A stretch of DNA of 64,000 bases from JAAUTG01 sp964458705 (GTDB lineage Bacteria; Bacteroidota; Bacteroidia; Chitinophagales; Saprospiraceae), in NCBI GenBank assembly GCA_964458705.1, contig CAYWKD010000017.1:9563-73562 (forward strand), written 5' to 3'. Within the stretch, counting starts at the first letter, position 1. Each line of letters begins with the position of its first letter. Positions 46,701 through 54,995 of the stretch are shown in pieces. Under the pieces are notes generated by a model, which was given only the letters and a program-made list of their open reading frames with translations, made no database searches and had not been told where the DNA came from. The translations under genes were made by a program, and so were the position numbers.

Positions 46701-47102
46701 GCAGGTCTAGATCTTTCAGCAGGAAGCCATGTAAAAATGCGGATTGATCTTTCGGGTTCTATTACTAACCCTAAAGTAGGAATTACGCCGTTGGGGGTTG
46801 AGAATCAAACCTCTCTGAGCAAAACACTCGAAGATGAAGCAAATGAATCTTTAAAAGATTTAAAGGAAGAGGGTGGTAAAGAAATCAATAAACAGGTGAA
46901 AGAAAAAAAAGCACAGGCAGATTCTTTAATCACTCAAGCAGTAGATTCTACCAAAGCAGTCGTTCAACAACAAATTGATTCGCTAAAAAAGGAGACACAG
47001 CAAAAAACGAAAGAGGTAATTAATGAAAAGACAAAGGAAATTCAGGAACACTTAGAAAAGTTTAATCCATTCAAGAAAAAAAAATCAGGAAGTGGAGGAT
47101 AG
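43761..47102 (+). CDS. AsmA-family (AsmA-like, bridge-type) inner-membrane/periplasmic protein
   Basis: The 1113-residue protein has one N-terminal membrane helix (about 8-30) followed by a very long beta-rich periplasmic part with the AsmA fold repeats (FRSFPNLNFRLNNFSVEG near the start; AsmA_2-like C-terminal region with LSGSITNPKVGITPLG). The end, about 1020-1113, is a charged coiled-coil (EDEANESLKDLKEEGGKEINKQ in pieces, then KEKKAQADS). Large AsmA proteins are proposed to bridge the membranes and move phospholipids to the outer membrane. It is likely a single-gene transcript. Confidence 0.9.
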   Translation: MKLLKRLGLFLLIILVLLIGTAIAVPIIFKDQITEFAKAKINDNIEAVVDFESAGLSFFRSFPNLNFRLNNFSVEGQDNFEGTTLAAGTHFDLSVNPFSIIYPPIEVKSVQLDQPIVDVYVLEDGSTNYDIFGESETTAASTDYIINLQSYKINDGSIAYIDKTLGLKSNLTGLNHSGKGNFSTSIFDLDTKTSIEHTTISYGGITYLDSATVALNAIINADLNNQKYTIKENELFINELQLNVDGYTQLNEEDIELTCSFNAPENEFKHLLSLLPNAYTEDFRKVKASGQFQFNGTIDGKYIAAKERYPSFVVNLEVNNGDFQYPDLPMGITAINTKVNIRNPGGSLDATIVDAENFAIKVGGDPVEGYLKLSTPLSDPNIDTRIKGDLNLANLVKAYPMEGVQELAGRVIADVTAKAKESDIEKGFYEKVNIAGELNIQDVLYVSNDLPNVSIKNASFQFAPSAVNINKLDARLGKSDLMASGKIYNPLAYLAKDQVVKGEINIRSNYFLVDEWMTTSEEEIISSDQPKKEESISDQFDLNIQADFNEIDYSTYKLSNLIADANITANNLKLNKLDTKVNGSDLIASGSAANLYNFIFNDGLLTGAFKLDANIFDIDQLLGTASEIGDSISTTFEVPDYRYDLDLDVNAKKVIYAPYQLSNFTAKADVTENKVGLLNFETNIFDGNISGDGEIYNYLEYALAGDTVRGTFNLNSKFLNLNSLLASEEYTSNIGDKTPEQAQPEDLEAYILPKTWNFSFKGNLDQVLYTDMSIRNMTGNITIQNGILLFEDTQGDILEGKMVVTGGYDTSDPEAPSMNIKLNLAAISFASAFNTFNTFKELAPIGQFIDGKLTTVLLFSSVLGKDMMPDLKTINAEGFIQTFDAIVKNFKPLQEVGNQLQTDIFESVPLDDTKNWFTVKDGTITLEEANFKLKDIDLKVSGTHGLNQVMKYEIEAVIPREKLGSAANKGLGLLESKAKQAGLDLSAGSHVKMRIDLSGSITNPKVGITPLGVENQTSLSKTLEDEANESLKDLKEEGGKEINKQVKEKKAQADSLITQAVDSTKAVVQQQIDSLKKETQQKTKEVINEKTKEIQEHLEKFNPFKKKKSGSGG

Positions 47103-47201
47103 AATACGTTAAATTAATTAGCTTCACTCGTGATTATTTGTCATTTAATAAATAAATCCAATAAACAGCTACCTTAGAACACTCAAATTATAAAAACGAG
47201 T

Positions 47202-47603
47202 ATGCTAGATTATCGCTACGTATATATATTCAAGGTGAAAAGTACGAATATGTACAAAATTGGAATCTCCAAAGACTGGCAAATTCGTAAAATTCAAATA
47301 CAGGACTCAAAAAGATATAAGCTAAAACTGAGATTACTCATTGCGCTGCCACTCATCTTTGCAACTTATTTTGAAAAACGATTACATAAAAAATTTGAAA
47401 AGTACCGAAAACCGCTAAAAGGTGTTTCTGGTGGCACAGAGTTTTTTACCCTCAAAACTTATGATGGACACATAGGACTAAGAGGAGAATTATTGAAATA
47501 TTTTTTCCTGCAATTACTAATTCTTACTTTTATTTTTGTTACTATCGGTATTAACTTATTGGGTATCAACTGGTACGATTACATTGAAGCCATGCTAAAA
47601 TGA
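47202..47603 (+). CDS. GIY-YIG-like (T5orf172/MUG113) domain protein with C-terminal membrane helix
   Basis: The 133-residue protein starts with YRYVYIFKVKSTNMYKIGIS, which matches the GIY-YIG-like T5orf172/MUG113 start (YVYI...KIGIS), followed by EKRLHKKFEKYR, resembling the conserved ExxLHxxF element. Around GGTEFF the usual catalytic-side Glu is present. Residues 108-128 form a hydrophobic helix, which is unusual for a nuclease and would tether it to the membrane. Homologues of the domain occur in phage and defence proteins; here no other such genes are adjacent. Confidence 0.75.
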   Translation: MLDYRYVYIFKVKSTNMYKIGISKDWQIRKIQIQDSKRYKLKLRLLIALPLIFATYFEKRLHKKFEKYRKPLKGVSGGTEFFTLKTYDGHIGLRGELLKYFFLQLLILTFIFVTIGINLLGINWYDYIEAMLK

Positions 47604-47634
47604 CTTATTCCCTTCATTCAGTCAATCTACATTT

Positions 47635-48984
47635 TTGAACTTAGATACTATTCAGCAACTACTCGATCGCGATACATTTTTACTAAAAGATGCTAGAGGT
47701 GTTGCCTTTCCTAAATACTGGTATGAACTGGAAGGAAATGGTGAAATCGTCTGGGGAGTTTATCGCTCTAGCAAAAGTAGCGCTCAAACAGTATTGGACT
47801 TACGCTACGAACAACCTGCTACTCGATGTACTTGCCGAAGTCGAAAAAAGGTTTGCAAACATGGATTAGCGTTGATCTTAATGTTGCTAGAATATGCTGA
47901 TGCTTTTAAGGTAGTTCAGGAAATTCCATCCGAAATAAAAGAGTGGTTAGATCGTCGGGAAAGTCGTTTAGTGCCTAAAGAGAGAACCCAAGAAGAAGAG
48001 TATCAGCTTCGAGCAATTCGTGAAAAAAGTTGGAACAAGCGGCTGCTGCAAATGTCTAAAGGATTACAAGAGTTGGAATTATGGCTGCACGATGTAATGC
48101 AGGAGGGATTAGCTGCTCTATATAATCGTCCTAGCAGCTACTGGAAAGAGTGGTCAAGTCATCTAGTCAATGCGAAATTGGGAAGGCTTGCTAAGCGTAT
48201 CCAACACCTAGCTCTTCTCAAAAATCAAGCAGAATGGAATGAACAACTACTATCAGAATTAGGAGATATATATTTGATTATCAAAGGATTCAGTAATATT
48301 GAAACTTTACCTATTGAGTTAAAATATGAATTATTTAATGCAATCGGAGTAAATACAAAGAAACAGGAACTATTAGAAACGGAAGGTATAAAAGATCACT
48401 GGCGTATTCTTGCTCAACATCAAGGCAAAGAAGAGAAACTTATCTATCAAAGAACTTGGCTATGGGGATCGAATACCAATCAATTTGCGCTATTGCTTGA
48501 CTTTGCTTGGGGACAAGAACCTTTTGAATATCAATGGATAGTTGGATCAAATATAGAAGCAAGTCTAGTTTATTATCCTAGCCATTTTCTTCAAAGAGCT
48601 TTAGTTCAAGATTTTCAATACAAGGAGGCTAAAATCCATGTTAGTGGCTATGCTGATGTAGTTACTTTTCTACTTGATTACGAGCAAGCAATCGCCAAAA
48701 ATCCTTGGCTAACTGTCTTTCCTGCTTTTTTTGAAGAAGTTATTCTACTCCTCCAAGATGAATCTCTATATCTGATTGATCGTTCAGGAACACAAATTCC
48801 TTGTACTACTTCATCCGAAATAATAAATTGGCAAATAGTTGCATCTAGCGGAGGAAATGCTATTCACGTTTTTGGAGAATGGAATAGTAAACAATTTACA
48901 GTACTTGGTACTGAAAAAGAGGGGCGTTGGATTGATTATTCTATCTATATTTCAAGAAACGAAAATCAATGGTATGGAAGATAA
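47635..48984 (+). CDS. SWIM zinc-finger protein
   Basis: The 449-residue protein begins at a TTG 31 bases after the GIY-YIG gene; no ATG is available before the conserved start. Residues 62-80 hold a SWIM finger, C65-x-C67-x6-C74-x-H76 followed by GLALILMLL. The remaining 370 residues are helical with Trp-rich stretches and no further recognised domain. In many Bacteroidota a SWIM protein of this size precedes DUF5691, a MoxR ATPase and a VWA protein; those partners are absent here. DNA or protein binding is presumed. Confidence 0.85.
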   Translation: MNLDTIQQLLDRDTFLLKDARGVAFPKYWYELEGNGEIVWGVYRSSKSSAQTVLDLRYEQPATRCTCRSRKKVCKHGLALILMLLEYADAFKVVQEIPSEIKEWLDRRESRLVPKERTQEEEYQLRAIREKSWNKRLLQMSKGLQELELWLHDVMQEGLAALYNRPSSYWKEWSSHLVNAKLGRLAKRIQHLALLKNQAEWNEQLLSELGDIYLIIKGFSNIETLPIELKYELFNAIGVNTKKQELLETEGIKDHWRILAQHQGKEEKLIYQRTWLWGSNTNQFALLLDFAWGQEPFEYQWIVGSNIEASLVYYPSHFLQRALVQDFQYKEAKIHVSGYADVVTFLLDYEQAIAKNPWLTVFPAFFEEVILLLQDESLYLIDRSGTQIPCTTSSEIINWQIVASSGGNAIHVFGEWNSKQFTVLGTEKEGRWIDYSIYISRNENQWYGR

Positions 48985-49431
48985 AAAAGCCCTGCCAACA
49001 AACAATCAGGTGACAGAGCCAAAATCTGAATTAGTATGATTCTTTTATAACTATTCTTATAGCTTTACTTACTATTGGACGTAGCTACAACTTCATTTGT
49101 TACAACCAATCACTATTATTATAATAGATGCAAATATGGAACGCTTAGTTGTAGATATACTGAAAAGAAAGTGTTAATCTTTTTGCTACTAGCTCCTAAG
49201 TTTAACCTTTTACAAGAAAAAACTTAATAAAAGGGATATTGCATCACTTACTGTATGATAATCAATACTTTAATAGCGAAATGTAATTTATTTTATTGTC
49301 TCTTCTCTTTTCTAATGAGCCAGATGCTAAAAATCATAGCTTGAAGAATTAATTACACCGAAAATATAATGTATCTTTGCAAGTAATTAATTGTCTAAAT
49401 TGCACAAGCTGCCAGCATAAATTCAAGTCTT
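48985..49431. other. 447-base intergenic region upstream of the CBS-like gene
   Basis: No coding frame is convincing in this AT-rich stretch. It contains a good -7 box at 49372-49379, close to the downstream gene, and no obvious riboswitch or hairpin was recognised. Confidence 0.5.
49372..49379 (+). promoter_or_regulatory. Candidate Bacteroidota -7 promoter box
   Basis: TATCTTTG matches TAnnTTTG and lies 52 bases upstream of the CBS/cysteine-synthase-like start, giving a normal leader length. No clear -33 TTG was found at the expected distance. Confidence 0.4.
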
Positions 49432-50466
49432 ATGGAAGTTAAAACATGCAATTCTATCCTTGAAGTAATCGGTAATACGCCTTTAATTAAGTTGAACAAT
49501 GTAACTGAATCTATATCAGCAACTGTTTATGCAAAAGTAGAAGGTCTCAATCCTGGACTTTCTGCTAAAGACCGTATTGCATTATATATGATTGAAAAGG
49601 CAGAGGAAAGTGGGCAACTAAAGCCTGGAGGTACAATAATTGAAGCAACGTCTGGAAATACAGGTTTTGGCATTGCGATGGTTAGTGCAGTAAAAGGATA
49701 TAGTTGTATTCTTTGTACCAAGAAAAAAACCTCTAAAGAAAAAATACAAGCCTTGGAAGCGATGGGTGCTAAGGTGATTATTTGTCCTTCTGTTGGAGCA
49801 GATGATCCACGCTCCTACTACAACACTGCCAAAAGGCTAAACAAAGAAACACCAAATTCTATCTACCTCAATCAGAACTTTGACATGGGCAATGCTGATG
49901 CTCATTATCACACAACAGGTCCTGAAATTTGGGCACAAACAGAAGGAAAGGTAACGCACTATGTTGCTTGTGTAGGTACAGGCGGTACAATTTCTGGCAC
50001 TGGGCGCTACCTAAAAGATCAAAATCCTAATGTACAGGTAATCGGAGTAGATGCCTATGGCTCTGTGCTTTCAAAATACCATGCAACTCAGGAATTTGAC
50101 GAAAAAGAAATTAAACCATATCAAGTAGAAGGACTTGGCAAGACTATTATTCCGGGCAATGTTCAATTTGAGCTGATTGACCGTTTCATAAAAGTAAACG
50201 ATTATGATAGTGCCTTATGTGCTAGGAAACTTGCCAAAGAAGAAGGGCTATTTGTTGGATATTCTAGTGGCTCTGCTCTAAAAGCTGTGTTGGAACTAGG
50301 AAAAGACCTTACGAAAGAGGATGTGGTGGTCGTGCTTTTTTCAGATCATGGCAGTAAATACTTAGGAAAAATTTATAACGATGCTTGGATGGACGAGCAG
50401 TTTTGCGGTAATCAAAAACAAGGACGCATCCAGTCAATGGATAAGCAATATCGAAAAATAGCCTAG
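49432..50466 (+). CDS. PLP-dependent cystathionine beta-synthase/cysteine synthase family enzyme
   Basis: The 344-residue enzyme has the fold-type II PLP site: NPGLSAKDRIA with catalytic Lys46, EATSGNTGFGIA for the phosphate and substrate loop, and GTGGTISGTGRYLK. The C-terminal SKYLGKIYNDAWMDEQF resembles the end of the cystathionine beta-synthase catalytic domain more than that of CysK, so homocysteine plus serine is the likelier reaction, but O-acetylserine sulfhydrylase activity cannot be excluded. The CBS regulatory domains are absent. Single-gene unit, ended by a strong stem-loop. Confidence 0.88.
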   Translation: MEVKTCNSILEVIGNTPLIKLNNVTESISATVYAKVEGLNPGLSAKDRIALYMIEKAEESGQLKPGGTIIEATSGNTGFGIAMVSAVKGYSCILCTKKKTSKEKIQALEAMGAKVIICPSVGADDPRSYYNTAKRLNKETPNSIYLNQNFDMGNADAHYHTTGPEIWAQTEGKVTHYVACVGTGGTISGTGRYLKDQNPNVQVIGVDAYGSVLSKYHATQEFDEKEIKPYQVEGLGKTIIPGNVQFELIDRFIKVNDYDSALCARKLAKEEGLFVGYSSGSALKAVLELGKDLTKEDVVVVLFSDHGSKYLGKIYNDAWMDEQFCGNQKQGRIQSMDKQYRKIA

Positions 50467-50491
50467 CTCAGATAAAGTTACAATTTATATA

Positions 50492-50525
50492 AAATGGGCT
50501 ACTTTCCTATGATAGTAGCCCATTT
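50492..50525 (+). terminator. Stem-loop terminator after the CBS-like gene
   Basis: AAATGGGCTACT (50492-50503) and AGTAGCCCATTT (50514-50525) form a perfect 12-bp stem with a 10-base loop, followed by CCTTTT. It lies between convergent genes, though closer to the CBS-like gene. Confidence 0.75.
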
Positions 50526-50606
50526 CCTTTTGCAGTAATAATTGATAACCACATCTGAATCAAGATTCAAATAGAAGGCTTTAAGTCTTAACCGAGGCGA
50601 GCTATA

Positions 50607-51479
50607 TTATTTTTTTAGCACAGTAGCCATGGTTGCTCCAATCGTAGCGGGAGACTTCACAACATGAATGCCACACTCTTCCATGATCTTCATCTTTGCT
50701 TCGGCAGTATCCTCATGCCCTCCAACAATAGCACCTGCATGCCCCATCTTACGGCCTTTTGGTGCAGTTTGACCGGCAATGAAACCTACTACTGGCTTAG
50801 TGCCATTATCTTTGATCCAACGAGCTGCCTCTGCTTCCATTCCACCTCCAATCTCACCAATCATGATAATACCTTCTGTTTCAGGATCGTTCATCAATAG
50901 CTCAACTGCCTCTTTAGTAGTTGTTCCAACAATTGGATCACCACCAATTCCAATACAAGTAGATTGACCAAGTCCCGCCTTTGTTACCTGATCTACTGCC
51001 TCATAAGTCAGCGTACCAGAGCGAGATACAATACCAATTGTACCTTTATTATGGATAAAGCCCGGCATGATACCTACTTTAGCTTCATCTGGCGTCATCA
51101 CACCTGGGCAGTTTGGTCCGATCAGACGACAATCACGCTCGTCAATGTAAGCCTTCGCTTTTACCATGTCTTGCACAGGAATACCTTCGGTGATGCAAAT
51201 AATCACTTTGATTCCAGCATCAGCAGCTTCCATAATTGCATCAGCAGCAAATGGTGGCGGCACAAAAATAATTGAAACGTCTGCGCCAGCTTTTTCCACG
51301 GCTTCTGATACTGTGTTGAATACAGGGAGGTCAAGGTGTGTAGTTCCGCCTTTGCCTGGCGTTACACCACCGACAACATTTGTGCCATATTCGATCATTT
51401 GACTGGCATGAAAAGAACCTTCTTTACCAGTGAACCCTTGCACTATAATTTTAGAATCTTTATTTACTAAAACGGACAT
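50607..51479 (-). CDS. sucD: Succinyl-CoA synthetase alpha subunit
   Basis: The 290-residue subunit has the CoA-binding Rossmann start (IIVQGFTGKEGSFHA), GGVTPGKGG, the GPNCPGVM loop, GIVSRSGTLTYEA and the phospho-His loop GHAGAIVGG near the C-terminus. With the beta subunit SucC it converts succinyl-CoA to succinate with GTP or ATP formation. SucC is not next to it, which is common in Bacteroidota. Confidence 0.97.
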   Translation of the reverse strand: MSVLVNKDSKIIVQGFTGKEGSFHASQMIEYGTNVVGGVTPGKGGTTHLDLPVFNTVSEAVEKAGADVSIIFVPPPFAADAIMEAADAGIKVIICITEGIPVQDMVKAKAYIDERDCRLIGPNCPGVMTPDEAKVGIMPGFIHNKGTIGIVSRSGTLTYEAVDQVTKAGLGQSTCIGIGGDPIVGTTTKEAVELLMNDPETEGIIMIGEIGGGMEAEAARWIKDNGTKPVVGFIAGQTAPKGRKMGHAGAIVGGHEDTAEAKMKIMEECGIHVVKSPATIGATMATVLKK

Positions 51480-51495
51480 TTTTTATTAAATTGAG

Positions 51496-51545
51496 AATTA
51501 ATAATTACAAATTGTTATCGTCTGCACAATTCGTAATTCATAATT
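51496..51545. terminator. Imperfect inverted repeat between ftsB-like gene and sucD
   Basis: A 19-base left arm (51496-51514) pairs with a right arm (51527-51545) at about 16 of 19 positions with a 12-base loop; the arms are AATTAATAATTAC-rich. It lies between the stop of the FtsB-like gene and the start of sucD on the same strand. It may be a terminator or a mobile palindromic element, since GTAATTCATAATT-like sequences are frequent between Bacteroidota genes. Confidence 0.4.
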
Positions 51546-51859
51546 TATTTATTGCTTTCTTCTACAATTACAAAGACCTCCTCATTGGAACGCTTCATAA
51601 AATATTTTTCTCTGGCAAATTTTTCTACATCTTGATCCAAATCCATGCGGTCTTGTCGCACTTCTCCTATCTTTTTTTCAAAGTATTCATTTTCTGCTTC
51701 CAACTTGACTTTTGTTTTGGATAAATGCCACTGTGTGAAAACGTCGTGCTTATCAAAGAAAACAATCCATACCAAAAATAAGATTGTTACGATCACATAC
51801 CGACTCCTCAGTGGTTTCGGAATGCGCTGCTGCAATATTTGAAGTGGATTTTTTGCCAT
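51545..51859 (-). CDS. FtsB/DivIC-like septum formation initiator
   Basis: The 104-residue protein has a short cytoplasmic end (PLRSRYVIV), one membrane helix (about 21-37) and a coiled coil (KTKVKLEAENEYFEKKIGEVRQD in pieces) ending near REKYFMKRSNEEVFVI, the FtsB/DivIC signature. It joins the FtsQ-FtsL complex at the division site. It follows eno by 66 bases; eno next to ftsB/divIC is a widely conserved neighbourhood, which supports the call. Confidence 0.9.
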   Translation of the reverse strand: MAKNPLQILQQRIPKPLRSRYVIVTILFLVWIVFFDKHDVFTQWHLSKTKVKLEAENEYFEKKIGEVRQDRMDLDQDVEKFAREKYFMKRSNEEVFVIVEESNK

Positions 51860-51925
51860 TTTACTTAACTTTTTATTCTGTTAGAAGCTGAATCCTTAAG
51901 GTGACCAACACTTTTTGATTAGTAA

Positions 51926-53209
51926 TTACTTTCTCAAAAGGGCTTTACCTGGATAAATAGCTATATCGCCCAATTCCTCTTCGATGCGAAGTAATTGGTT
52001 ATATTTAGCGATACGATCAGAGCGAGAGGCAGAACCCGTCTTGATTTGACCAGTATTTAATGCTACTGCCAAGTCGGCAATTGTCGTATCTTCTGTTTCA
52101 CCTGAGCGATGACTCATCACGCTTGTAAAGCCATTTCTATTCGCTAAATTTACGGCATTTATAGTTTCTGTCAAAGTGCCAATCTGATTTACTTTTATTA
52201 AAATAGAATTTGCCGACTTTTCATCGATGCCTCTTTGTAAGCGCTTCACATTAGTTACAAATAAATCATCCCCTACTAACTGTATTTTATTTCCAACAGA
52301 AGCGGTTAGTTTACTCCATCCTGACCAGTCATCTTCATCCAAACCATCCTCAATTGATAAGATTGGGTATTTATTACACCAGTCTGTCCAATAGGACACC
52401 ATTTCATCAGAAGTTAGCTTCTCCCCTGTTGAGAAATGCAAGTGATAAACGCCTTCTTCTGCATTATAAAACTCAGAGGCTGCCGCATCCATTGCAATCA
52501 TAATCTCTTCGCCCGGCTTATAACCTGCTTTTTCAATAGCCATCATCACTGTATCAATCGCTTCCACATTCGACTTTAGATTGGGGGCAAATCCACCTTC
52601 ATCCCCTACGTTCGTGGAGTGTCCCATACTTTTCAGTACTTCCTTTAGATTATGGAATACCTCTGTACCCCATCTCAATCCTTCAGAGAAAGATGTGGCA
52701 CCGACTGGCATAATCATAAATTCTTGAAAATCAATACTATTATCAGCATGCTTCCCACCATTCAAGATATTCATCAATGGAACAGGTAGCGTATTTGCAG
52801 CCACGCCACCAATGTAACGATACAAAGGCTGATCCAACTCTAACGCTGCTGCTTTTGCTACCGCCAACGAGACACCTAAAATAGCATTTGCACCAAATTT
52901 TGCTTTATTATCAGTACCATCTAATTCTAGCATGACGTGATCGAGTGCAGTCTGATCAAAAACGTTTGCACCAATCAACTCATCCGCAATCACTTCGTTC
53001 ACATTCTGTACCGCTCTTGAAACACCTTTTCCCATATAGTGATCGCCTCCATCTCTCAATTCTACTGCTTCGTATTTACCCGTAGATGCCCCAGAGGGAA
53101 CAGCCGCCCTTCCAACTATGCCACTCTCTGTCATTACTTCTACTTCAACAGTAGGATTACCTCTTGAGTCTAATATTTGTCGCGCTTTAATATCCAAGAT
53201 GATACTCAT
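51926..53209 (-). CDS. eno: Enolase
   Basis: The 427-residue glycolytic enzyme converts 2-phosphoglycerate to phosphoenolpyruvate. The signatures are complete: AAVPSGASTGKYEAVELRDGG (in pieces), the metal residues in MIAMDAAASEF, SIEDGLDEDDW and VGDDLFVTN, catalytic Lys in ILIKVNQIGTLTET and SHRSGETEDTTIADL. The start ATG at 53209 gives MSIILDIKARQILDSRGNPT, the normal N-terminus. Sixteen bases upstream an assembly gap begins, and the first 13 codons of the gene are repeated beyond it. Confidence 0.98.
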   Translation of the reverse strand: MSIILDIKARQILDSRGNPTVEVEVMTESGIVGRAAVPSGASTGKYEAVELRDGGDHYMGKGVSRAVQNVNEVIADELIGANVFDQTALDHVMLELDGTDNKAKFGANAILGVSLAVAKAAALELDQPLYRYIGGVAANTLPVPLMNILNGGKHADNSIDFQEFMIMPVGATSFSEGLRWGTEVFHNLKEVLKSMGHSTNVGDEGGFAPNLKSNVEAIDTVMMAIEKAGYKPGEEIMIAMDAAASEFYNAEEGVYHLHFSTGEKLTSDEMVSYWTDWCNKYPILSIEDGLDEDDWSGWSKLTASVGNKIQLVGDDLFVTNVKRLQRGIDEKSANSILIKVNQIGTLTETINAVNLANRNGFTSVMSHRSGETEDTTIADLAVALNTGQIKTGSASRSDRIAKYNQLLRIEEELGDIAIYPGKALLRK

Positions 53210-53225
53210 AATTGTTTATGTTTAT

Positions 53226-53325
53226 NNNNNNNNNNNNNNNNNNNNNNNNNNNNNNNNNNNNNNNNNNNNNNNNNNNNNNNNNNNNNNNNNNNNNNNNNNN
53301 NNNNNNNNNNNNNNNNNNNNNNNNN
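53226..53325. other. 100-N scaffold gap flanked by the same 55 bases
   Basis: Exactly 100 N join two contigs. The 55 bases before the gap (53171-53225) and after it (53326-53380) are the same sequence, covering the first 13 codons of eno and its upstream bases. This is the k-mer overlap of two contigs, so the real gap is most likely zero and the second copy of the eno start is an artefact. Confidence 0.9.
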
Positions 53326-53518
53326 TAATATTTGTCGCGCTTTAATATCCAAGATGATACTCATAATTGTTTATGTTTATAGTTTATTTTTTATCAAATT
53401 GACAAACTTCAATATTTTATTTAATCAAATTATTTAATTGCTATTATATGTTATATATTAAGTTCATCATCTCTTTTCTGTTGTTAGTTACCAATATAAC
53501 AATAAGCATACGATAAAA

Positions 53519-54616
53519 TCATTGCTCTTCCATTAATTTGATGAACGAATCAAAAAGATACCTTGCATCATGCGGACCGGGCGATGCCTCAGGGTGGTAT
53601 TGTACCGAAAAGGCAGGCTTCCCTTTGATTTTGATCCCCTCGATAGTGCCATCGTTCAAATTGATATGAGTAATTTCTACTTTTTCTTTATTCGCTTCGA
53701 TAGCTTCTGGACTAACTCCGAAGCCATGATTTTGGCTTGTGATCTCACATTTACCAGTTACGATGTTCTTAACAGGATGATTGATACCCCTATGTCCATG
53801 GTGCATTTTATAAGTTGGAATATCCATTGCCAGTGCTAGAATTTGATGTCCCAAACAGATTCCAAATAAAGGTTTTTCTGTTTTCAGCATCTTCTTTGTC
53901 GTCTTTACTGCATATTCCATTGGAGCAGGGTCGCCAGGTCCATTTGAAATAAAATAGCCATCAGGTTGCCAGTCCTTAATCTCTTTGAAGGGCGTCTTGG
54001 CAGGAAAGACCTTAATGTAGCAATTGCGCTGTAATAGGTTATTTAAAATATTCCTTTTTGTACCTAAATCTAGCACCGCAACGCGATATTTCGCTTTTTT
54101 ATCCCCTAGAGTATATGCTTCTCGTGTACTTACTTTGCTCGCCAATTCCAAACCATTCATGTTCGGAACACTTATCAATATTTCTTTTAGCTTTTCAATG
54201 TCAACTTCTTCAGACGAGATAATCCCGTTCATAGCACCCTTATTGCGAATATGACGAACAAGCTCGCGGGTATCAATATTTGAGATAGCCACTAAGTTTT
54301 CCCGTTCAAAATAGTCTTGTATAGATCGATCAGCTATGTGGCGTGAATATTTATTAGTAAAGTTTTTACAAATGAAGCCCGAAATTTTTACATGCTCAGA
54401 TTCTACTTCATCATCTTTTATACCGTAGTTTCCAATGTGAGCATTCGTTGCAGTGAGAAGTTGACCGTAGTAAGAAGGATCTGTGAAAATTTCTTGATAG
54501 CCTGTCATTCCTGTATTGAAGCAAATTTCACCAGTAGCTGTGCCTCTTTTTCCGGCAGCTCTACCGTAGAATACTTTACCATCTTCTAACAATAAAATAG
54601 CAGGATGATCTTGCAT
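53519..54616 (-). CDS. carA: Carbamoyl-phosphate synthase small (glutaminase) subunit
   Basis: The 365-residue subunit has the N-terminal CarA domain (LLLEDGKVFYGRAAG, CFNTGMTGYQE, FTDPSYYGQ) and the class I glutaminase domain with nucleophile Cys in LFGICLGHQILALA and the His/Glu pair in VQYHPEASPGPHD. It supplies ammonia to CarB for arginine and pyrimidine synthesis. carB is not in the window. It is the last core gene before the AT-rich island. Confidence 0.97.
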   Translation of the reverse strand: MQDHPAILLLEDGKVFYGRAAGKRGTATGEICFNTGMTGYQEIFTDPSYYGQLLTATNAHIGNYGIKDDEVESEHVKISGFICKNFTNKYSRHIADRSIQDYFERENLVAISNIDTRELVRHIRNKGAMNGIISSEEVDIEKLKEILISVPNMNGLELASKVSTREAYTLGDKKAKYRVAVLDLGTKRNILNNLLQRNCYIKVFPAKTPFKEIKDWQPDGYFISNGPGDPAPMEYAVKTTKKMLKTEKPLFGICLGHQILALAMDIPTYKMHHGHRGINHPVKNIVTGKCEITSQNHGFGVSPEAIEANKEKVEITHINLNDGTIEGIKIKGKPAFSVQYHPEASPGPHDARYLFDSFIKLMEEQ

Positions 54617-54796
54617 AGATTTTAAGTTTGAATTAAAAGCAATATTTAATTGAGGACGCTATCGCTCAAATTCGTACAAATATAGTGGGTTCTTTACAGA
54701 GTTTTTACAGTTTCTGCTTGAAAGTTTTTAACTCTTTTCGCTAAAGGTTAATTTTCAGTAGGTTATATTTTACTATCTAAGTTCTCATTTTATTCG

Positions 54797-54971
54797 TTAC
54801 CGAAAATTTACGCTGGGCTGTTGGCTTTCTTGTGATTTTACTTTATTTTTGGAAAGCACATGAAGCTATTCGTCCTCAGAAAAGTAAAGTATAAAAGGTA
54901 AAATGATAAACCAAAAGACAAGAACGGAAGTAGCATATGCCTACGGATTTAAGCAAAAAAGCATGTTTTTG
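54797..54971 (+). repeat. Direct repeat A: leader plus 5' end of an HTH-like repeat gene
   Basis: These 175 bases match 55989-56163 (offset 1192) with a handful of substitutions. The shared part includes about 106 bases of upstream leader and the first 23 codons of the gene. The copy breaks off at GCATGTTTTTG, where the toxin-antitoxin segment begins. Confidence 0.9.
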
Positions 54972-54995
54972 AAGCAACAGGCACTACAAGTTTAA
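54903..54995 (+). pseudogene. Truncated copy of the HTH-like repeat gene
   Basis: The ATG at 54903 aligns with that of the intact paralogue at 56095, and 23 codons read MINQKTRTEVAYAYGFKQKS as in the intact gene. After MFL the frame runs into foreign sequence and stops at codon 31. The overlap with the toxin's 3' end on the other strand shows it was cut by arrival of the toxin-antitoxin segment. Confidence 0.8.

Noticed and set aside
49432..50466. Naming the gene cysK
   Set aside because: The C-terminal end resembles cystathionine beta-synthase more, so no symbol is given.
53326..53380. Second copy of the eno start as a tandem duplication or alternative promoter
   Set aside because: It is exactly 55 bases and abuts a 100-N scaffold gap, so a contig overlap is the simpler explanation.
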